64,000 nt of DNA from an uncultured Litoreibacter sp. (GCA_947492995.1 CANLOU010000001.1:1249001-1313000); one strand, 5' to 3'. Positions 53,590 through 63,754 are shown, counted from the first letter of the stretch. The notes: generated by a model from the letters alone, not told the origin. Program-made: numbers and translations.

Positions 53590-55980
53590 ATGAAGTTCAC
53601 CCTGTCCTGGCTCAAAGATCACCTCGAAACCGAAGCCTCTGTTGATGATATTTGCTACGCCCTGACCGACCTTGGTCTGGAAGTGGAAGGCGTCGAGAAC
53701 CCGATGGACCGGCTGGGCGATTTTACCATCGGATATGTGAAGAGCGCGGAGAAACACCCCGACGCCGACAAGCTGCGGGTCTGTCAGGTCCAGACCGACG
53801 AGGGCGACACCCAGATCATCTGCGGCGCGCCCAACGCGCGGGAAGGCATCAAAGTGGTCATCGCCAAGCCGGGCGTCTACGTGCCGGGCATTGATACCAC
53901 CATCGGCGTCGGCAAAATCCGCGGCATCGAAAGCTTCGGCATGATGTGTTCAGAGCGGGAGATGGAGCTCAGCGACGAGCATGATGGGATTATTGAGTTA
54001 GACTCTGGCGAAGTGGGGCAGCGCTTCGTGGATTGGCTGGCGGAGAATGACCCTTCCAAGGTCGACACGATGATCGAGATTGCGATCACGCCGAACCGCC
54101 CCGATGCGCTGGGCGTGCGCGGTATCGCGCGCGATCTGGCGGCACGTGGTCTGGGCAAGATGAAGGCGCGCGACACGGACCCTGTGAAGGGGACGTTTGC
54201 CTGCCCCATCAATGTGACGATTGACGACACCGAGGCCTGCCCCGTGTTCTACGGGCGGCTGATTAGGGGCGTGAAGAATGGACCCAGCCCGCAATGGCTG
54301 CAGGACGCGCTGAAGGCGATCGGGCTGCGGCCCATTTCGACGCTGGTCGATATTACGAATTTCTTCACCTATGACCGCAACCGCCCTCTGCACGTGTTCG
54401 ACGCGGGCAAGGTGAAAGGCGATTTGCGGGTGCATCTGTCCGAGGGGGGCGAACGTTTCCTTGGGTTGGACGAAAAGGAATACACGCTGGAGGCCGGCAT
54501 GACCGTGATCTCTGACGACAACGGCGTCGAGGCGCTGGGCGGCATCATGGGCGGCGCGCCGTCTGGGTGTTCGGATGACACGGTGGATGTGTTCGTCGAG
54601 GCCGCGTTCTTTGACCCGATCCGCACGGCGCATACGGGGCGCAAGCTGAAGATCAATTCCGACGCGCGGTACCGGTTCGAGCGCGGGATTGACCCCGAAT
54701 TTACGCCCGTGGGCATGGAACACGCGACGCGCATGATTTTGGACCTGTGCGGCGGCGAGCCGTCCGAGGTGGTGGTCGCGGGCGCTATGCCCGACCATTC
54801 CCGCGCCTACAAACTGGACACCGACCGCGTTCAGTCGCTGGTGGGGATGGACATCCCGGCTGATACACAACGCAAGACACTGGAAGACCTTGGCTTCACG
54901 CTGGAAGGCGACATGGCGAACGTGCCAAGCTGGCGCCCCGACGTGCAGGGGGAGGCTGATCTGGTTGAAGAAGTGGCGCGGATTGCCTCGCTGACCAAGC
55001 TGGTGGGCAAGCCTTTGAAGCGCACCAATGTGGGCGTGCCGCGCCCGATCCTGACGCCTATGCAAAAGCGCGAACAGGCCGTTCGACGCACGATTGCGGC
55101 GCTTGGCTACAATGAATGCGTGACCTATTCCTTCATCGACGCGGCATCGGCGGAAATGTTTGGCGGCGGCACCGACGCGTCCAAGCTGGAAAACCCGATC
55201 AGTTCCGAGATGAGCCATATGCGGCCCGACCTTTTGGCGGGTCTGTTGCAGGCGGCCAGCCGAAACCAGGCGCGTGGATTCAACGATATGGGGCTGTTTG
55301 AAGTTGGCCCCGCTTTCAGCGGCGGCGAGCCGGGGGAACAGCATGTGCTGGCCTCGGGCCTGCTGGTCGGCCACACCGGACCCAAGGACGTACATGGCGC
55401 GCGTCGCGCGGTGGATGTCTATGACGTGAAGGCGGATGCCGAGGCGGCGCTGGCCGCGATGGGCGCGCCTGCGAAGGTGCAAATCCTGCGCGGCGCGGAT
55501 GCGTGGTGGCACCCCGGGCGGCATGGCAAAATTTGCCTTGGCCCGAAGAAGGTGCTGGGCGTCTTTGGCGAAATTCACCCCAAAGTGCTGGCCGCGATGG
55601 ACGTCAAAGGCCCCGCAATGGGCTTCACGCTGTACCCGGCCGAGGTGCCTTTTGCGAAATCCAAATCCACCGCGCGCGCGGCGCTGGAACTGCGCGACCT
55701 GCAAGCGGTGGAGCGGGACTTTGCCTTCGTGGTGGATGCCGATGTTGAGGCGCTGACCCTGGTCAACGCAGCGGCGGGCTCCGACAAGGCGATGATCGAG
55801 GAGGTGCGCGTCTTTGACGAATTCATCGGCGGCTCGTTGGGTGAGGGCAAGAAGTCCTTGGCCATCACCGTCCGCATCCAACCGACCGAGAAAACCCTGA
55901 CCGACCAGGAGATCGAGGCGCTGGCCGCCAAAGTGGTCGACAAGGTCACCAAGGCGACAGGTGGCGTGTTGCGGGGCTGA
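53590..55980 (+). CDS. pheT: Phenylalanyl-tRNA synthetase beta subunit
   Basis: MKFTLSWLKDHLETEASVDDICYALTDLGLEVEGVENP..GFMMCSERE-type motif; C-terminal FDX-ACB domain. Confidence 0.98.
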   Translation: MKFTLSWLKDHLETEASVDDICYALTDLGLEVEGVENPMDRLGDFTIGYVKSAEKHPDADKLRVCQVQTDEGDTQIICGAPNAREGIKVVIAKPGVYVPGIDTTIGVGKIRGIESFGMMCSEREMELSDEHDGIIELDSGEVGQRFVDWLAENDPSKVDTMIEIAITPNRPDALGVRGIARDLAARGLGKMKARDTDPVKGTFACPINVTIDDTEACPVFYGRLIRGVKNGPSPQWLQDALKAIGLRPISTLVDITNFFTYDRNRPLHVFDAGKVKGDLRVHLSEGGERFLGLDEKEYTLEAGMTVISDDNGVEALGGIMGGAPSGCSDDTVDVFVEAAFFDPIRTAHTGRKLKINSDARYRFERGIDPEFTPVGMEHATRMILDLCGGEPSEVVVAGAMPDHSRAYKLDTDRVQSLVGMDIPADTQRKTLEDLGFTLEGDMANVPSWRPDVQGEADLVEEVARIASLTKLVGKPLKRTNVGVPRPILTPMQKREQAVRRTIAALGYNECVTYSFIDAASAEMFGGGTDASKLENPISSEMSHMRPDLLAGLLQAASRNQARGFNDMGLFEVGPAFSGGEPGEQHVLASGLLVGHTGPKDVHGARRAVDVYDVKADAEAALAAMGAPAKVQILRGADAWWHPGRHGKICLGPKKVLGVFGEIHPKVLAAMDVKGPAMGFTLYPAEVPFAKSKSTARAALELRDLQAVERDFAFVVDADVEALTLVNAAAGSDKAMIEEVRVFDEFIGGSLGEGKKSLAITVRIQPTEKTLTDQEIEALAAKVVDKVTKATGGVLRG

Positions 55981-56119
55981 TACAGGTCCCGCGACCGGCC
56001 CCAAACATCCTTAATAAGACCTTAATTTCGTCTGATCGGCGTCACGAACCGCAAATACTACCCCACTGAGTATATTTATCAGCAGTGCCCCAAAAAGGGG
56101 CGCGAGTGGAGGCAGAGCA

Positions 56120-56875
56120 ATGAGTGACCCAACCGAGCCAGTCACAATTCTTGGAACCCTTGGGGACGACTTTTTTCATACGTTCCGCATGGGCTATGAC
56201 GACCTGACGGAATTTTACATTGAAGGCGATAATGGCAACGACATTATCCGCACCGGCAATGGCAGCAGCGAAGTGATCGGCGGCAAGGGCGACGACCGCA
56301 TTTACACCGGCGGCGGCAATGACACGATCAGCGCAGGCAATCACAACGACTACGTGAACGCGGGCCGCGGCGACGACTATGTCTCCGGCGGGGCGGGCGA
56401 CGACAACCTGATTGCGGGCAAGGGTGACGATGTCATCTATGGCGGCAGCGGCAACGACATTATTTCCGGCGTCAAAGGGTATAACTATCTCGACGGCGGC
56501 GCTGGTGATGACCGGATCAAGACCGGTATCCACACCTCCACCGCTGTTGGCGGCGACGGCGAAGACGTGTTCATCGCCCATCTCAACAAAGGTGCGGACC
56601 ATACGCTGACAGGCGGCGCAGATGCGGACCTGTTTGTGTTCAAATCGCAGGACGCTGGCCGCGTCTCGGACGTTACTATCACCGATTTCGAATTGGGCGT
56701 GGACCGGTTCATTGTCAGCGGCGTGCGACATGACGATTTCCTGATCGACGCAACCACCGTGACCGAGGTCGACGGCAACGCCGTGCTCGACATTGGGGAC
56801 ATGGACACCATCACGTTTGAAGGTGTCTCCGCGGATGAGCTGATCGCCCAATACGACGACGGCATCATCGTCTAG
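56120..56875 (+). CDS. RTX/hemolysin-type calcium-binding protein (short)
   Basis: GGKGDDRIYTGGGNDTISAGNHNDYVNAGRGDDYVSGGAGDDNLIAGKGDDVIYGGSGNDIISG nonapeptide repeats. Confidence 0.9.
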   Translation: MSDPTEPVTILGTLGDDFFHTFRMGYDDLTEFYIEGDNGNDIIRTGNGSSEVIGGKGDDRIYTGGGNDTISAGNHNDYVNAGRGDDYVSGGAGDDNLIAGKGDDVIYGGSGNDIISGVKGYNYLDGGAGDDRIKTGIHTSTAVGGDGEDVFIAHLNKGADHTLTGGADADLFVFKSQDAGRVSDVTITDFELGVDRFIVSGVRHDDFLIDATTVTEVDGNAVLDIGDMDTITFEGVSADELIAQYDDGIIV

Positions 56876-56898
56876 GACGCAAACCTCTCTACATTTTG

Positions 56899-56932
56899 AA
56901 GGGCGCCCGGTCTGCTGACCGAGGCGCCCTTT
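56899..56932 (+). terminator. Terminator-like hairpin after RTX gene 1
   Basis: AAGGGCGCC-CGGTCTGCTGACCGA-GGCGCCCTT then T-rich. Confidence 0.7.
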
Positions 56933-57082
56933 GCCGTTTCATTGTCGCTGTTTTGGGAACAGGCTGTTGCCCACGACGAATATGGCAAGAATATGGCGAC
57001 GGCGCGGTATTGTGGTGCTAATGTACCGCCAGGCCGACTGTGCTGGTCGGCTTTGTTTTGTGTGTGAAGAGGGGATTGCGCC

Positions 57083-58162
57083 ATGTCGAGAATTACGTTT
57101 TTTGGAGATGAAGAGGGAAACCGGATCAACCCGGAGGGCAACCTGCCCGCTGATTTTCTTGCCAGTTTCGAAGAATTTTTTATCTTCGGATTCGGGGGTG
57201 ATGACACCATCATAGGCCGCGCCGGGACCAACACTTTGTTTGGTGGCGCAGGCGACGACTTTCTGACCGGTCGCAGGGCCGATGACATTATTTCCGGCGG
57301 TGAGGGCGATGACTTCGTCAATGCGGGCAACGGGGATGACACGGTGACCGGTGACGCGGGCAACGACACCCTAAACGGTGCGGGCGGCGACGATTTTCTG
57401 GATGGTGGCGCGGATGACGACGTGCTGAATGGCGGCTCAGGGGCGGATACGCTGATCGGCGGTGACGGCAATGACTATCTGGATGGCGGCGTGGGCCGCA
57501 ACGTCCTTGATGGCGGTGCGGGGGACGACTTCCTTGTCGGCGGCAAATCGCGGGACGTCATCAAAGGCGGGACCGGCGACGACTTTGTCAACGCGGGCAA
57601 CGGCAACGACCATGTGACCGGCGGGCGCGGCAACGACGTCCTGAACGGTGCGGGCGGCGATGATCGGCTGGATGGCGGCGCTGGCAATGACATCATCAAC
57701 GGTGGCAGCGGCGACGATTTCATCACCGGCCGCAAAGGCTACAACACACTGGATGGTGGCGACGGCGATGACCGGATCAACACTGGCGACCATACCTCGA
57801 CCGTGAACGGCGGTGCCGGCGACGACCTGATTGAGGCGCGTCTGAAAAAGGGCGGCGACCACGTGCTGAGCGGCGGTGAGGGCGCGGATGTGTTTGAGTT
57901 CCAATTCCAGGACAGTCGCAAGTCGGCAGACGTTGTCATCACCGACTTCGAGCTTGGCGTTGACAGCCTCGTCATCGACGGCATGACCGGCGCAGAGTGG
58001 ATCGACGCTCATGTTGGAGGTCCGATGCCGGGTCTGTTGACCGAGGTGGACGGCAACGCGGTTCTCGATATCGGCTACGGCGACAGCATCACATTTGAGG
58101 GGATCAGCGCCGCCGAGCTGGCTGAACACTACGTTGAAGATGTTGCGCTGATTGTCGGTTGA
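57083..58162 (+). CDS. RTX/hemolysin-type calcium-binding protein (paralogue)
   Basis: About 15 GGxGxDxUx repeats; C-terminal TEVDGNAVLDIGYGDSITFEGISAAEL shared with the upstream gene. Confidence 0.92.
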   Translation: MSRITFFGDEEGNRINPEGNLPADFLASFEEFFIFGFGGDDTIIGRAGTNTLFGGAGDDFLTGRRADDIISGGEGDDFVNAGNGDDTVTGDAGNDTLNGAGGDDFLDGGADDDVLNGGSGADTLIGGDGNDYLDGGVGRNVLDGGAGDDFLVGGKSRDVIKGGTGDDFVNAGNGNDHVTGGRGNDVLNGAGGDDRLDGGAGNDIINGGSGDDFITGRKGYNTLDGGDGDDRINTGDHTSTVNGGAGDDLIEARLKKGGDHVLSGGEGADVFEFQFQDSRKSADVVITDFELGVDSLVIDGMTGAEWIDAHVGGPMPGLLTEVDGNAVLDIGYGDSITFEGISAAELAEHYVEDVALIVG

Positions 58163-58220
58163 ACCCTTGCCTTTAACGCCGTGACCGCCAAGTTATGCCT
58201 AGCAGCATAGGAGCAATATC

Positions 58221-58670
58221 ATGGCGCTAAACGTATATCTCTCGGGCGAAATTCATACGGATTGGCGAGAGCAGATCATTGACGCCTCAAAGGGCCTTGA
58301 TGTGACGTTTAACAGCCCTGTCACGGACCATGGCGCGTCCGATGACTGTGGCGTTGATATTCTTGGGGCCGAGGACCAGAAGTACTGGCACGACCACAAG
58401 GGCGCGATGGTAAACGCCATCAGGACCCGCAAGGGCATCGCAGATGCCGACGTGGTGGTGGTGCGCTTTGGCGAGAAGTACAAGCAGTGGAACGCCGCCT
58501 TTGACGCGGGCTACGCCGCTGCGTTGGGCAAGTCGCTGATCGTGGTGCATGGCGACGACCACCAGCATGCTTTGAAAGAGGTGGACGCGGCGGCACTGGC
58601 GGTGACCGACGACCCGCTGAAAGTGGCCGACATCTTACGCTACGTTTTGACCGGCAAGCTGCCGGGATAG
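58221..58670 (+). CDS. YtoQ family protein
   Basis: MALNVYLSGEIHTDWREQIIDASKGLDVTFNSPVTDHGASDDCGVDILGAEDQKYWHDHKGAMVNAIRTRKGIADADVVVVRFGEKYKQWNAAFDAGYAAALGKSLIVVH. Confidence 0.9.
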   Translation: MALNVYLSGEIHTDWREQIIDASKGLDVTFNSPVTDHGASDDCGVDILGAEDQKYWHDHKGAMVNAIRTRKGIADADVVVVRFGEKYKQWNAAFDAGYAAALGKSLIVVHGDDHQHALKEVDAAALAVTDDPLKVADILRYVLTGKLPG

Positions 58671-58706
58671 TTGCGCGGTTTGCCGTGGGGCCGTTAGGCT
58701 GCTCGC

Positions 58707-60320
58707 GTGGCATATGATTACGTGATTGTAGGAGGCGGCTCGGCGGGCTGCGTGATGGCCTCGCGGCTGAGCGAGGACGCCGCGGTGAGCGTTTGCCTGA
58801 TCGAGGCAGGCGGCTCTGGCCGCGACATCTTTGTTCGGGCACCTGCCTTGGTCGCGGGCATGATCTCGGGCCGCCCCAAGATCAACAACTGGGCTTTGAA
58901 GACTGAGCCGCAGGCGGGCCTAAACGGGCGGCGCGGATTTCAGCCGCGCGGCAAGGCGTTGGGTGGGTCAAGCGCGATCAACGCAATGCTTTATGTGCGC
59001 GGGCATGCGTCGGATTATGACGCGTGGGCCCATCTGGGGGCCGAGGGCTGGGACTGGGCCAGCGTGTTGCCCTATTTCTTGAAGGCCGAGGGCAACGCGC
59101 GCGGCGGTGATGCGCTTCATGGCGGAGACGGCCCCTTGCAGGTTGCAGACCAAGCCGAGCCGCGCCCCATTGCGCATGCGTTTATTGCGGCTGCGGCGGA
59201 AATGCAGCTGCGGCGCAACGACGATTTCAACGGGCCCGAGCAAGAGGGCGCCGGGCTGTACCAGGTGACGCAACACCATCGCGGTGCGGCCAAAGGGGAG
59301 CGGTGCTCTGCCGCGTCTGCTTACCTGACGGATGCGGTCTTGGCGCGGGCCAACCTGACCGTGATGACCAAGTCTGCTGTAGATAAGGTGGAGATCGTGG
59401 ATGGCCGCGCAGTGGCGGTTATGCTGCGCGGCGGAGCGCGGGTCGAGGCCGCGCAGGAGGTTGTTTTGTCCGCTGGCGCGTTTGGGTCGCCGCATCTGTT
59501 GATGTTGTCCGGCGTGGGGCCTCGCGACGAGCTGGCGGCGCATGGCCTGGATGTGGTGCATGAGTTGCCGGGCGTTGGGCAGAACCTGCAGGACCATCTG
59601 GATTACATCATCAGCTATCACTCCAAACGCACTGACGTGGTGGGGCTGAACCCACGCGGCCTATTTGATTTGGGCAAGGCGGGGTTGAAATGGCGCAAGA
59701 CCGGGACGGGGCTTTTCGCTTCGCCAATGGCGGAGGGCGGGGCGTTCTTTAAGTCGGACCCCGGCTTGAACAAGCCGGACCTGCAGCTGCATTTCGTGGT
59801 GGGCATCGTGGATGACCACATGCGCAAGATACATCTGAAACACGGCTATTCCTGCCATGTCTGCGTGTTGAGGCCAGAAAGCCGGGGGCAGGTGGGCCTG
59901 AGCAGCGCCGATCCGCGCAAGCCGCCCCGCATTGACCCGGGCTATTTGAGCGACCCACGGGACCTGCAGGTGCTGATGACAGGCGCGCGGCGGATGGAGG
60001 CGCTGCTGGAGGCCGGGCCGCTGGAGCCGTGGCGGGGCAAGCGGCTATATCCGCATGATGGCAGCGACGCAGGTCTGGAGGCGGATATCAGGGCGCGGGC
60101 CGACACGATTTACCACCCCGTTGGCACCTGCCGGATGGGCGCGGACGACATGGCGGTGACCGACCCAGTGGGCCGGGTGCATGGCGTGGACGGTTTGCGG
60201 GTGGTGGATGCCTCGCTGATGCCGCGGCTGGTTGGCGGCAATACCAACGCGCCGACCATCATGATGGCGGAGAAGGTCGCGGATGAGATGCGCGGGGGCA
60301 GTTTGTCGGAAAGAAACTGA
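58707..60320 (+). CDS. GMC family oxidoreductase / choline dehydrogenase-like (GTG start)
   Basis: [81 protein letters not shown]. Confidence 0.94.
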   Translation: MAYDYVIVGGGSAGCVMASRLSEDAAVSVCLIEAGGSGRDIFVRAPALVAGMISGRPKINNWALKTEPQAGLNGRRGFQPRGKALGGSSAINAMLYVRGHASDYDAWAHLGAEGWDWASVLPYFLKAEGNARGGDALHGGDGPLQVADQAEPRPIAHAFIAAAAEMQLRRNDDFNGPEQEGAGLYQVTQHHRGAAKGERCSAASAYLTDAVLARANLTVMTKSAVDKVEIVDGRAVAVMLRGGARVEAAQEVVLSAGAFGSPHLLMLSGVGPRDELAAHGLDVVHELPGVGQNLQDHLDYIISYHSKRTDVVGLNPRGLFDLGKAGLKWRKTGTGLFASPMAEGGAFFKSDPGLNKPDLQLHFVVGIVDDHMRKIHLKHGYSCHVCVLRPESRGQVGLSSADPRKPPRIDPGYLSDPRDLQVLMTGARRMEALLEAGPLEPWRGKRLYPHDGSDAGLEADIRARADTIYHPVGTCRMGADDMAVTDPVGRVHGVDGLRVVDASLMPRLVGGNTNAPTIMMAEKVADEMRGGSLSERN

Positions 60321-60663
60321 CGTCAGCGCTTCGGTGAAACTCTGGCGCCGTTGCGCATGACAAAACCCGTGCGATCCTGAACAACCGCTCCGTTTGCACG
60401 TTTCTCGTGTTTGGACTGTTAGGGAAGGCGGCGCCGCCGATATGGCCCGTGCCGGACGGGGATTTTGCCCCCGCACCCTATAAGGGGCTTTCGCCCCCGC
60501 TTTCACCGGTGATCGCAAGGTGATCCCGCATTTGCCCAGCCTTTATGCCTGACAAGAAATTGGGCGGGACCCTGAACCACGTTTTTTGACGTCGATCGGG
60601 GGTATATCCCGCCCAGATTAGCGAAACCTTATGCCACCGTTCGGTGGTCTGGCCTTTTGCGCA

Positions 60664-61359
60664 TCAGTCGCGCGGTGGGGTGACCAAGCCGACCTGCACA
60701 GCAGGGCGCGCCACGAACCGGTCGAGATAGGCGACAAGGTTCTTGTGGTCGTCCCAGCCGACGAGGTCTTTCACCCCGTAAAAATCCAGCGCCCGCAGCC
60801 ATGGGGCGATGGCGATGTCGGCGATGGAGTAATCCCCGACGATCCAGTCCTTGCCGTCAAGCTGGCCGTCAAGCACCGCCAGCAGGCGTTTGGCCTCGTC
60901 GATGTAGCGCTGCTGGGGGCGTTTGTCTTCCCATTCGCTGCCCGCGAATTTGGAGAAGAAGCCAAGCTGGCCCAGCATCGGACCAAGCCCGCCCATCTGG
61001 AACATCAGCCACTGGGTCACATGGGCCTTGTCGCTGGCGGTTTTGCCAATCAGCTTGCCGGATTTCTCCGCCAGATAGAGCAGGATCGCGCCGGATTCGA
61101 AGATGCCAATGGGGCCGTCCGGCCCGTTTGGGTCGATGATGGCCGGGATCTTGTTGTTGGGGTTCAGCGACAGGAATTCGGAGCTTTTCACATCCGCGTC
61201 GGACAGCGTGACTTTGTGGGCCTCGTAGGGGATGCCCATTTCCTCCAACGCGATGGAGACCTTCACGCCATTAGGGGTCGGGAAGGAATAAAGTTGCAGC
61301 ACTGACGGGTCGGCGGCAGGCCATTTCTGGGAAATTGGAAAGTTTGAGAGATCGGACAT
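60664..61359 (-). CDS. Glutathione S-transferase (YghU/Nu-class-like)
   Basis: LQLYSFPTPNGVKVSIALEEMGIPYEAHKVTLSDADVKSSEFLSLNPNNKIPAIIDPNGPDG..IFESGAILLYLAEKSGKLI. Confidence 0.92.
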   Translation of the reverse strand: MSDLSNFPISQKWPAADPSVLQLYSFPTPNGVKVSIALEEMGIPYEAHKVTLSDADVKSSEFLSLNPNNKIPAIIDPNGPDGPIGIFESGAILLYLAEKSGKLIGKTASDKAHVTQWLMFQMGGLGPMLGQLGFFSKFAGSEWEDKRPQQRYIDEAKRLLAVLDGQLDGKDWIVGDYSIADIAIAPWLRALDFYGVKDLVGWDDHKNLVAYLDRFVARPAVQVGLVTPPRD

Positions 61360-61507
61360 TTTTGAAGCCTTTCATGAGCTGGCCCTAATCTAGGGGGAAA
61401 CTCGGAATAAAAAAGCCATGTCATTGTTGGAAAAAGTGTTAAAAGACGTGCGCAGACGCACAGGGCCATGAGAGCCGGCGCGTGACAGGAAAGAAAAAGG
61501 GACAACT

Positions 61508-61939
61508 ATGCTATCGGAATTCAAAGACTTCATCGCCAAAGGCAATGTCATGGACATGGCTGTTGGTATCATCATCGGTGCTGCTTTCACCGCCATCGTG
61601 ACCTCGCTTGTGGGCGACCTGATTAACCCGATCATCGGCCTTGTGTCGGGCGGCGTTGATTTCACCAACAACTACGCCGTTTTGTCCGGCGAAGTGGCTG
61701 AGGGCGCGTCCCTGGAAGCTGCACGTGAAACAGGTGCGGCCGTGTTCGCCTATGGTGCGTTCATCATGGCGATCATCAACTTCCTGATTATCGCCTTCGT
61801 GGTGTTCATGCTGGTGCGCTACGTCAACAAGGTGAAAGCCGCTGCCGAAGGCCCTGCGGAAGAGAAAGCTCCAGAGGAACCAGCCGGCCCAACACAAGAA
61901 GAGCTTTTGGCCGACATCCTGGCTGCTTTGAAGAAGTAA
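61508..61939 (+). CDS. mscL: Large-conductance mechanosensitive channel
   Basis: [49 protein letters not shown]. Confidence 0.98.
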   Translation: MLSEFKDFIAKGNVMDMAVGIIIGAAFTAIVTSLVGDLINPIIGLVSGGVDFTNNYAVLSGEVAEGASLEAARETGAAVFAYGAFIMAIINFLIIAFVVFMLVRYVNKVKAAAEGPAEEKAPEEPAGPTQEELLADILAALKK

Positions 61940-61962
61940 GCGCCAGACCGGAATGGTTTACA

Positions 61963-61994
61963 GGGCCCGCCGATTTCGGCGGGCCCTATTGTTT
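61963..61994 (+). terminator. Rho-independent terminator after mscL
   Basis: GGGCCCGCCG-ATTT-CGGCGGGCCC then TATTGTTTTTG. Confidence 0.85.
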
Positions 61995-62005
61995 TTGTCA
62001 CGGTG

Positions 62006-62374
62006 CTAAAGCTCTTCGGCATTGCCCGGAATGATCCGCTCCACCGTTCCTCTGGGGTCGCCACTGGCAAGATCGAACATCGCCAAGCCGGAGGGCGTCT
62101 TGACCACTTTGGTGCAGCTGTTCTTTGGGCCGTTTTCCCAATCAACGCAGTAACTGCCCTCCTTGAGTGACCAGGTCCCCCGCAGTTCGGGTCCTTCTGG
62201 TAGGTTGGCTGCGGCCCGCCCATCGGCCCCATAAAAGACTGGTGCGGTCCCGTTCGGTGTCGCAACATAGACGGTGTTGCCGGTCAGAAGCGCGTCCAGC
62301 TGTGCCTCCGACATTTGAGTTTCCGCATGTGCCGCCGTGGCTGCCAGTAAACTTACCATTGCAAGACCTCTCAT
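62006..62374 (-). CDS. Secreted hypothetical protein, divergent to the MarR gene (start adjusted)
   Basis: MRGLAMVSLLAATAAHAETQMSEAQLDALLTGNTVYVATPNGTAPVFYGADGR..SYCVDWENGPKNSCTKV. Confidence 0.75.
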   Translation of the reverse strand: MRGLAMVSLLAATAAHAETQMSEAQLDALLTGNTVYVATPNGTAPVFYGADGRAAANLPEGPELRGTWSLKEGSYCVDWENGPKNSCTKVVKTPSGLAMFDLASGDPRGTVERIIPGNAEEL

Positions 62375-62403
62375 TTTAGTTCTCCGTATGTAGGTTGAAT
62401 AAA

Positions 62404-62448
62404 TAGACAAGTAGGTTGACTAAATAAGATAGTCAACCTACTTGTCTA
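62404..62448. promoter_or_regulatory. Long perfect inverted repeat (18-bp arms), candidate MarR operator
   Basis: TAGACAAGTAGGTTGACT-AAATAAGAT-AGTCAACCTACTTGTCTA. Confidence 0.8.
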
Positions 62449-62465
62449 AAAAAGATGAGATGTGA

Positions 62466-62894
62466 ATGACCGACCGCCCCGACCATGTTGGCGCTGACCT
62501 TTGGATGGCCTTCAAAGCCTATGAGGCGGCCATGTATGAACGCGTGGCACAGTTGGAATTCGAAGACATTACCGTCGCCGACAGCGACGTGTTGGTCCAG
62601 ATCGGCCCTGAAGGGCAAAGCATGGTCACCATCGCGTCCGCGCGTGGAGTCTCAAAGCAAGCCATTCAGGGGCAGGTGAAGAGCCTTGTTTCGCGGGGCT
62701 ATGTCCAAGTGCGCCCGGACCCGTCAGACGCCCGCGCCAAGCGGGTCACCCATACGGAGAAAGGGCGCAAACTGGTCGCCGCCCTTGCCGACATCAAGCG
62801 CGACCTGCATGCGGAGGTTGAGGCCAACCTTGGGGCAGACCGGCTTGCGCTGCTGCGTGACATGCTCTCGCAGGTCGTGGCGAGCACGCGCTAA
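62466..62894 (+). CDS. MarR family transcriptional regulator
   Basis: ITVADSDVLVQIGPEGQSMVTIASARGVSKQAIQGQVKSLVSRGYVQVRPDPSDARAKRVTHTEKGRKLV. Confidence 0.92.
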   Translation: MTDRPDHVGADLWMAFKAYEAAMYERVAQLEFEDITVADSDVLVQIGPEGQSMVTIASARGVSKQAIQGQVKSLVSRGYVQVRPDPSDARAKRVTHTEKGRKLVAALADIKRDLHAEVEANLGADRLALLRDMLSQVVASTR

Positions 62895-62963
62895 AATCCG
62901 GTCGCGCTGAGCGTCGCTTTGCGCGAAACTGCCGCCAATGACCGACCAGGCAGGAGACACGCA

Positions 62964-63428
62964 GTGGCCTCAGAGATTGACGACACAGACGCCCGCATCT
63001 TGACGGTGTTGCAAAAGCAAGGCCGTATCTCGAATGCTGATTTAGCCGAGAAGGTGAACCTGTCGGCCTCGGCCTGCCACCGTCGCGTGGCGCGGCTGGA
63101 GCGCGACCAGATCATCCGCGACTACGTGGCCCTGCTGGATCCGCGCAAGGTGGACCGCCCCACCACGGTGTTCGTCGAAATCACGTTAAGCGGGCAGGCC
63201 GACGAGGTGCTGGACGCCTTTGAACGCGAGGTGCGGCTGATCCCCGAGGTGCTGGAATGCCACCTGATGGCGGGCACGGCGGATTACCTGCTGAAAGTGG
63301 TGGCCGCCGACACCGAAGACTTCGCCCGCATCCATCGCCGGTCTTTGGCGCGGCTGCCCGGCGTGGCGCAGATGCAATCCAGCTTTGCGCTGCGCACGGT
63401 GTTCAAAACCACCGCGTTGCCAGTCTAG
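62964..63428 (+). CDS. Lrp/AsnC family transcriptional regulator (GTG start inferred)
   Basis: ASEIDDTDARILTVLQKQGRISNADLAEKVNLSASACHRRVARLERDQIIRDYVALLDPRKV. Confidence 0.95.
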   Translation: MASEIDDTDARILTVLQKQGRISNADLAEKVNLSASACHRRVARLERDQIIRDYVALLDPRKVDRPTTVFVEITLSGQADEVLDAFEREVRLIPEVLECHLMAGTADYLLKVVAADTEDFARIHRRSLARLPGVAQMQSSFALRTVFKTTALPV

Positions 63429-63754
63429 CCCAGCAGGTAGGCCAGCCCATAGAAGGTTGCCGCCCCCGACAGCATCGCCCAGATCACGCCCTTGGTGGCA
63501 TAACCCACGCCCACGGTGACTGCGGCGGCGGCCAGCCATTCGGGGCTGATGTGCCCGCCTTCGGACGCGGGCCACAAGATCAACGGCGCCACCAGCCCCG
63601 GCAGGATTGCCACCGATGTGTAGCGCAGATGGCGCAGCACCCAAGGCGGCATGTTGCGGCGGCCGATAAGGCCCAAAAATGAGAACCGGATCACGAAGGT
63701 GCCGACCCCAAGGGCCGCAATGATCCCCCAAATCTGCGCGTCGGAATAGGTCAT
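63425..63754 (-). CDS. azlD: AzlD family branched-chain amino acid exporter subunit (start adjusted)
   Basis: MTYSDAQIWGIIAALGVGTFVIRFSFLGLIGRRNMPPWVLRHLRYTSVAILPGLVAPLIL. Confidence 0.92.
   Translation of the reverse strand: MTYSDAQIWGIIAALGVGTFVIRFSFLGLIGRRNMPPWVLRHLRYTSVAILPGLVAPLILWPASEGGHISPEWLAAAAVTVGVGYATKGVIWAMLSGAATFYGLAYLLG

Noticed and set aside
53998-56004. 668-aa minus-strand ORF opposite pheT
   Set aside because: Codon-bias artefact in antisense frame; pheT is complete and conserved.
57220-57760. Short-period repeats resembling a CRISPR array
   Set aside because: 27-nt periodicity is the codon trace of GGxGxDxUx RTX nonapeptides; in-frame, degenerate, no spacers.
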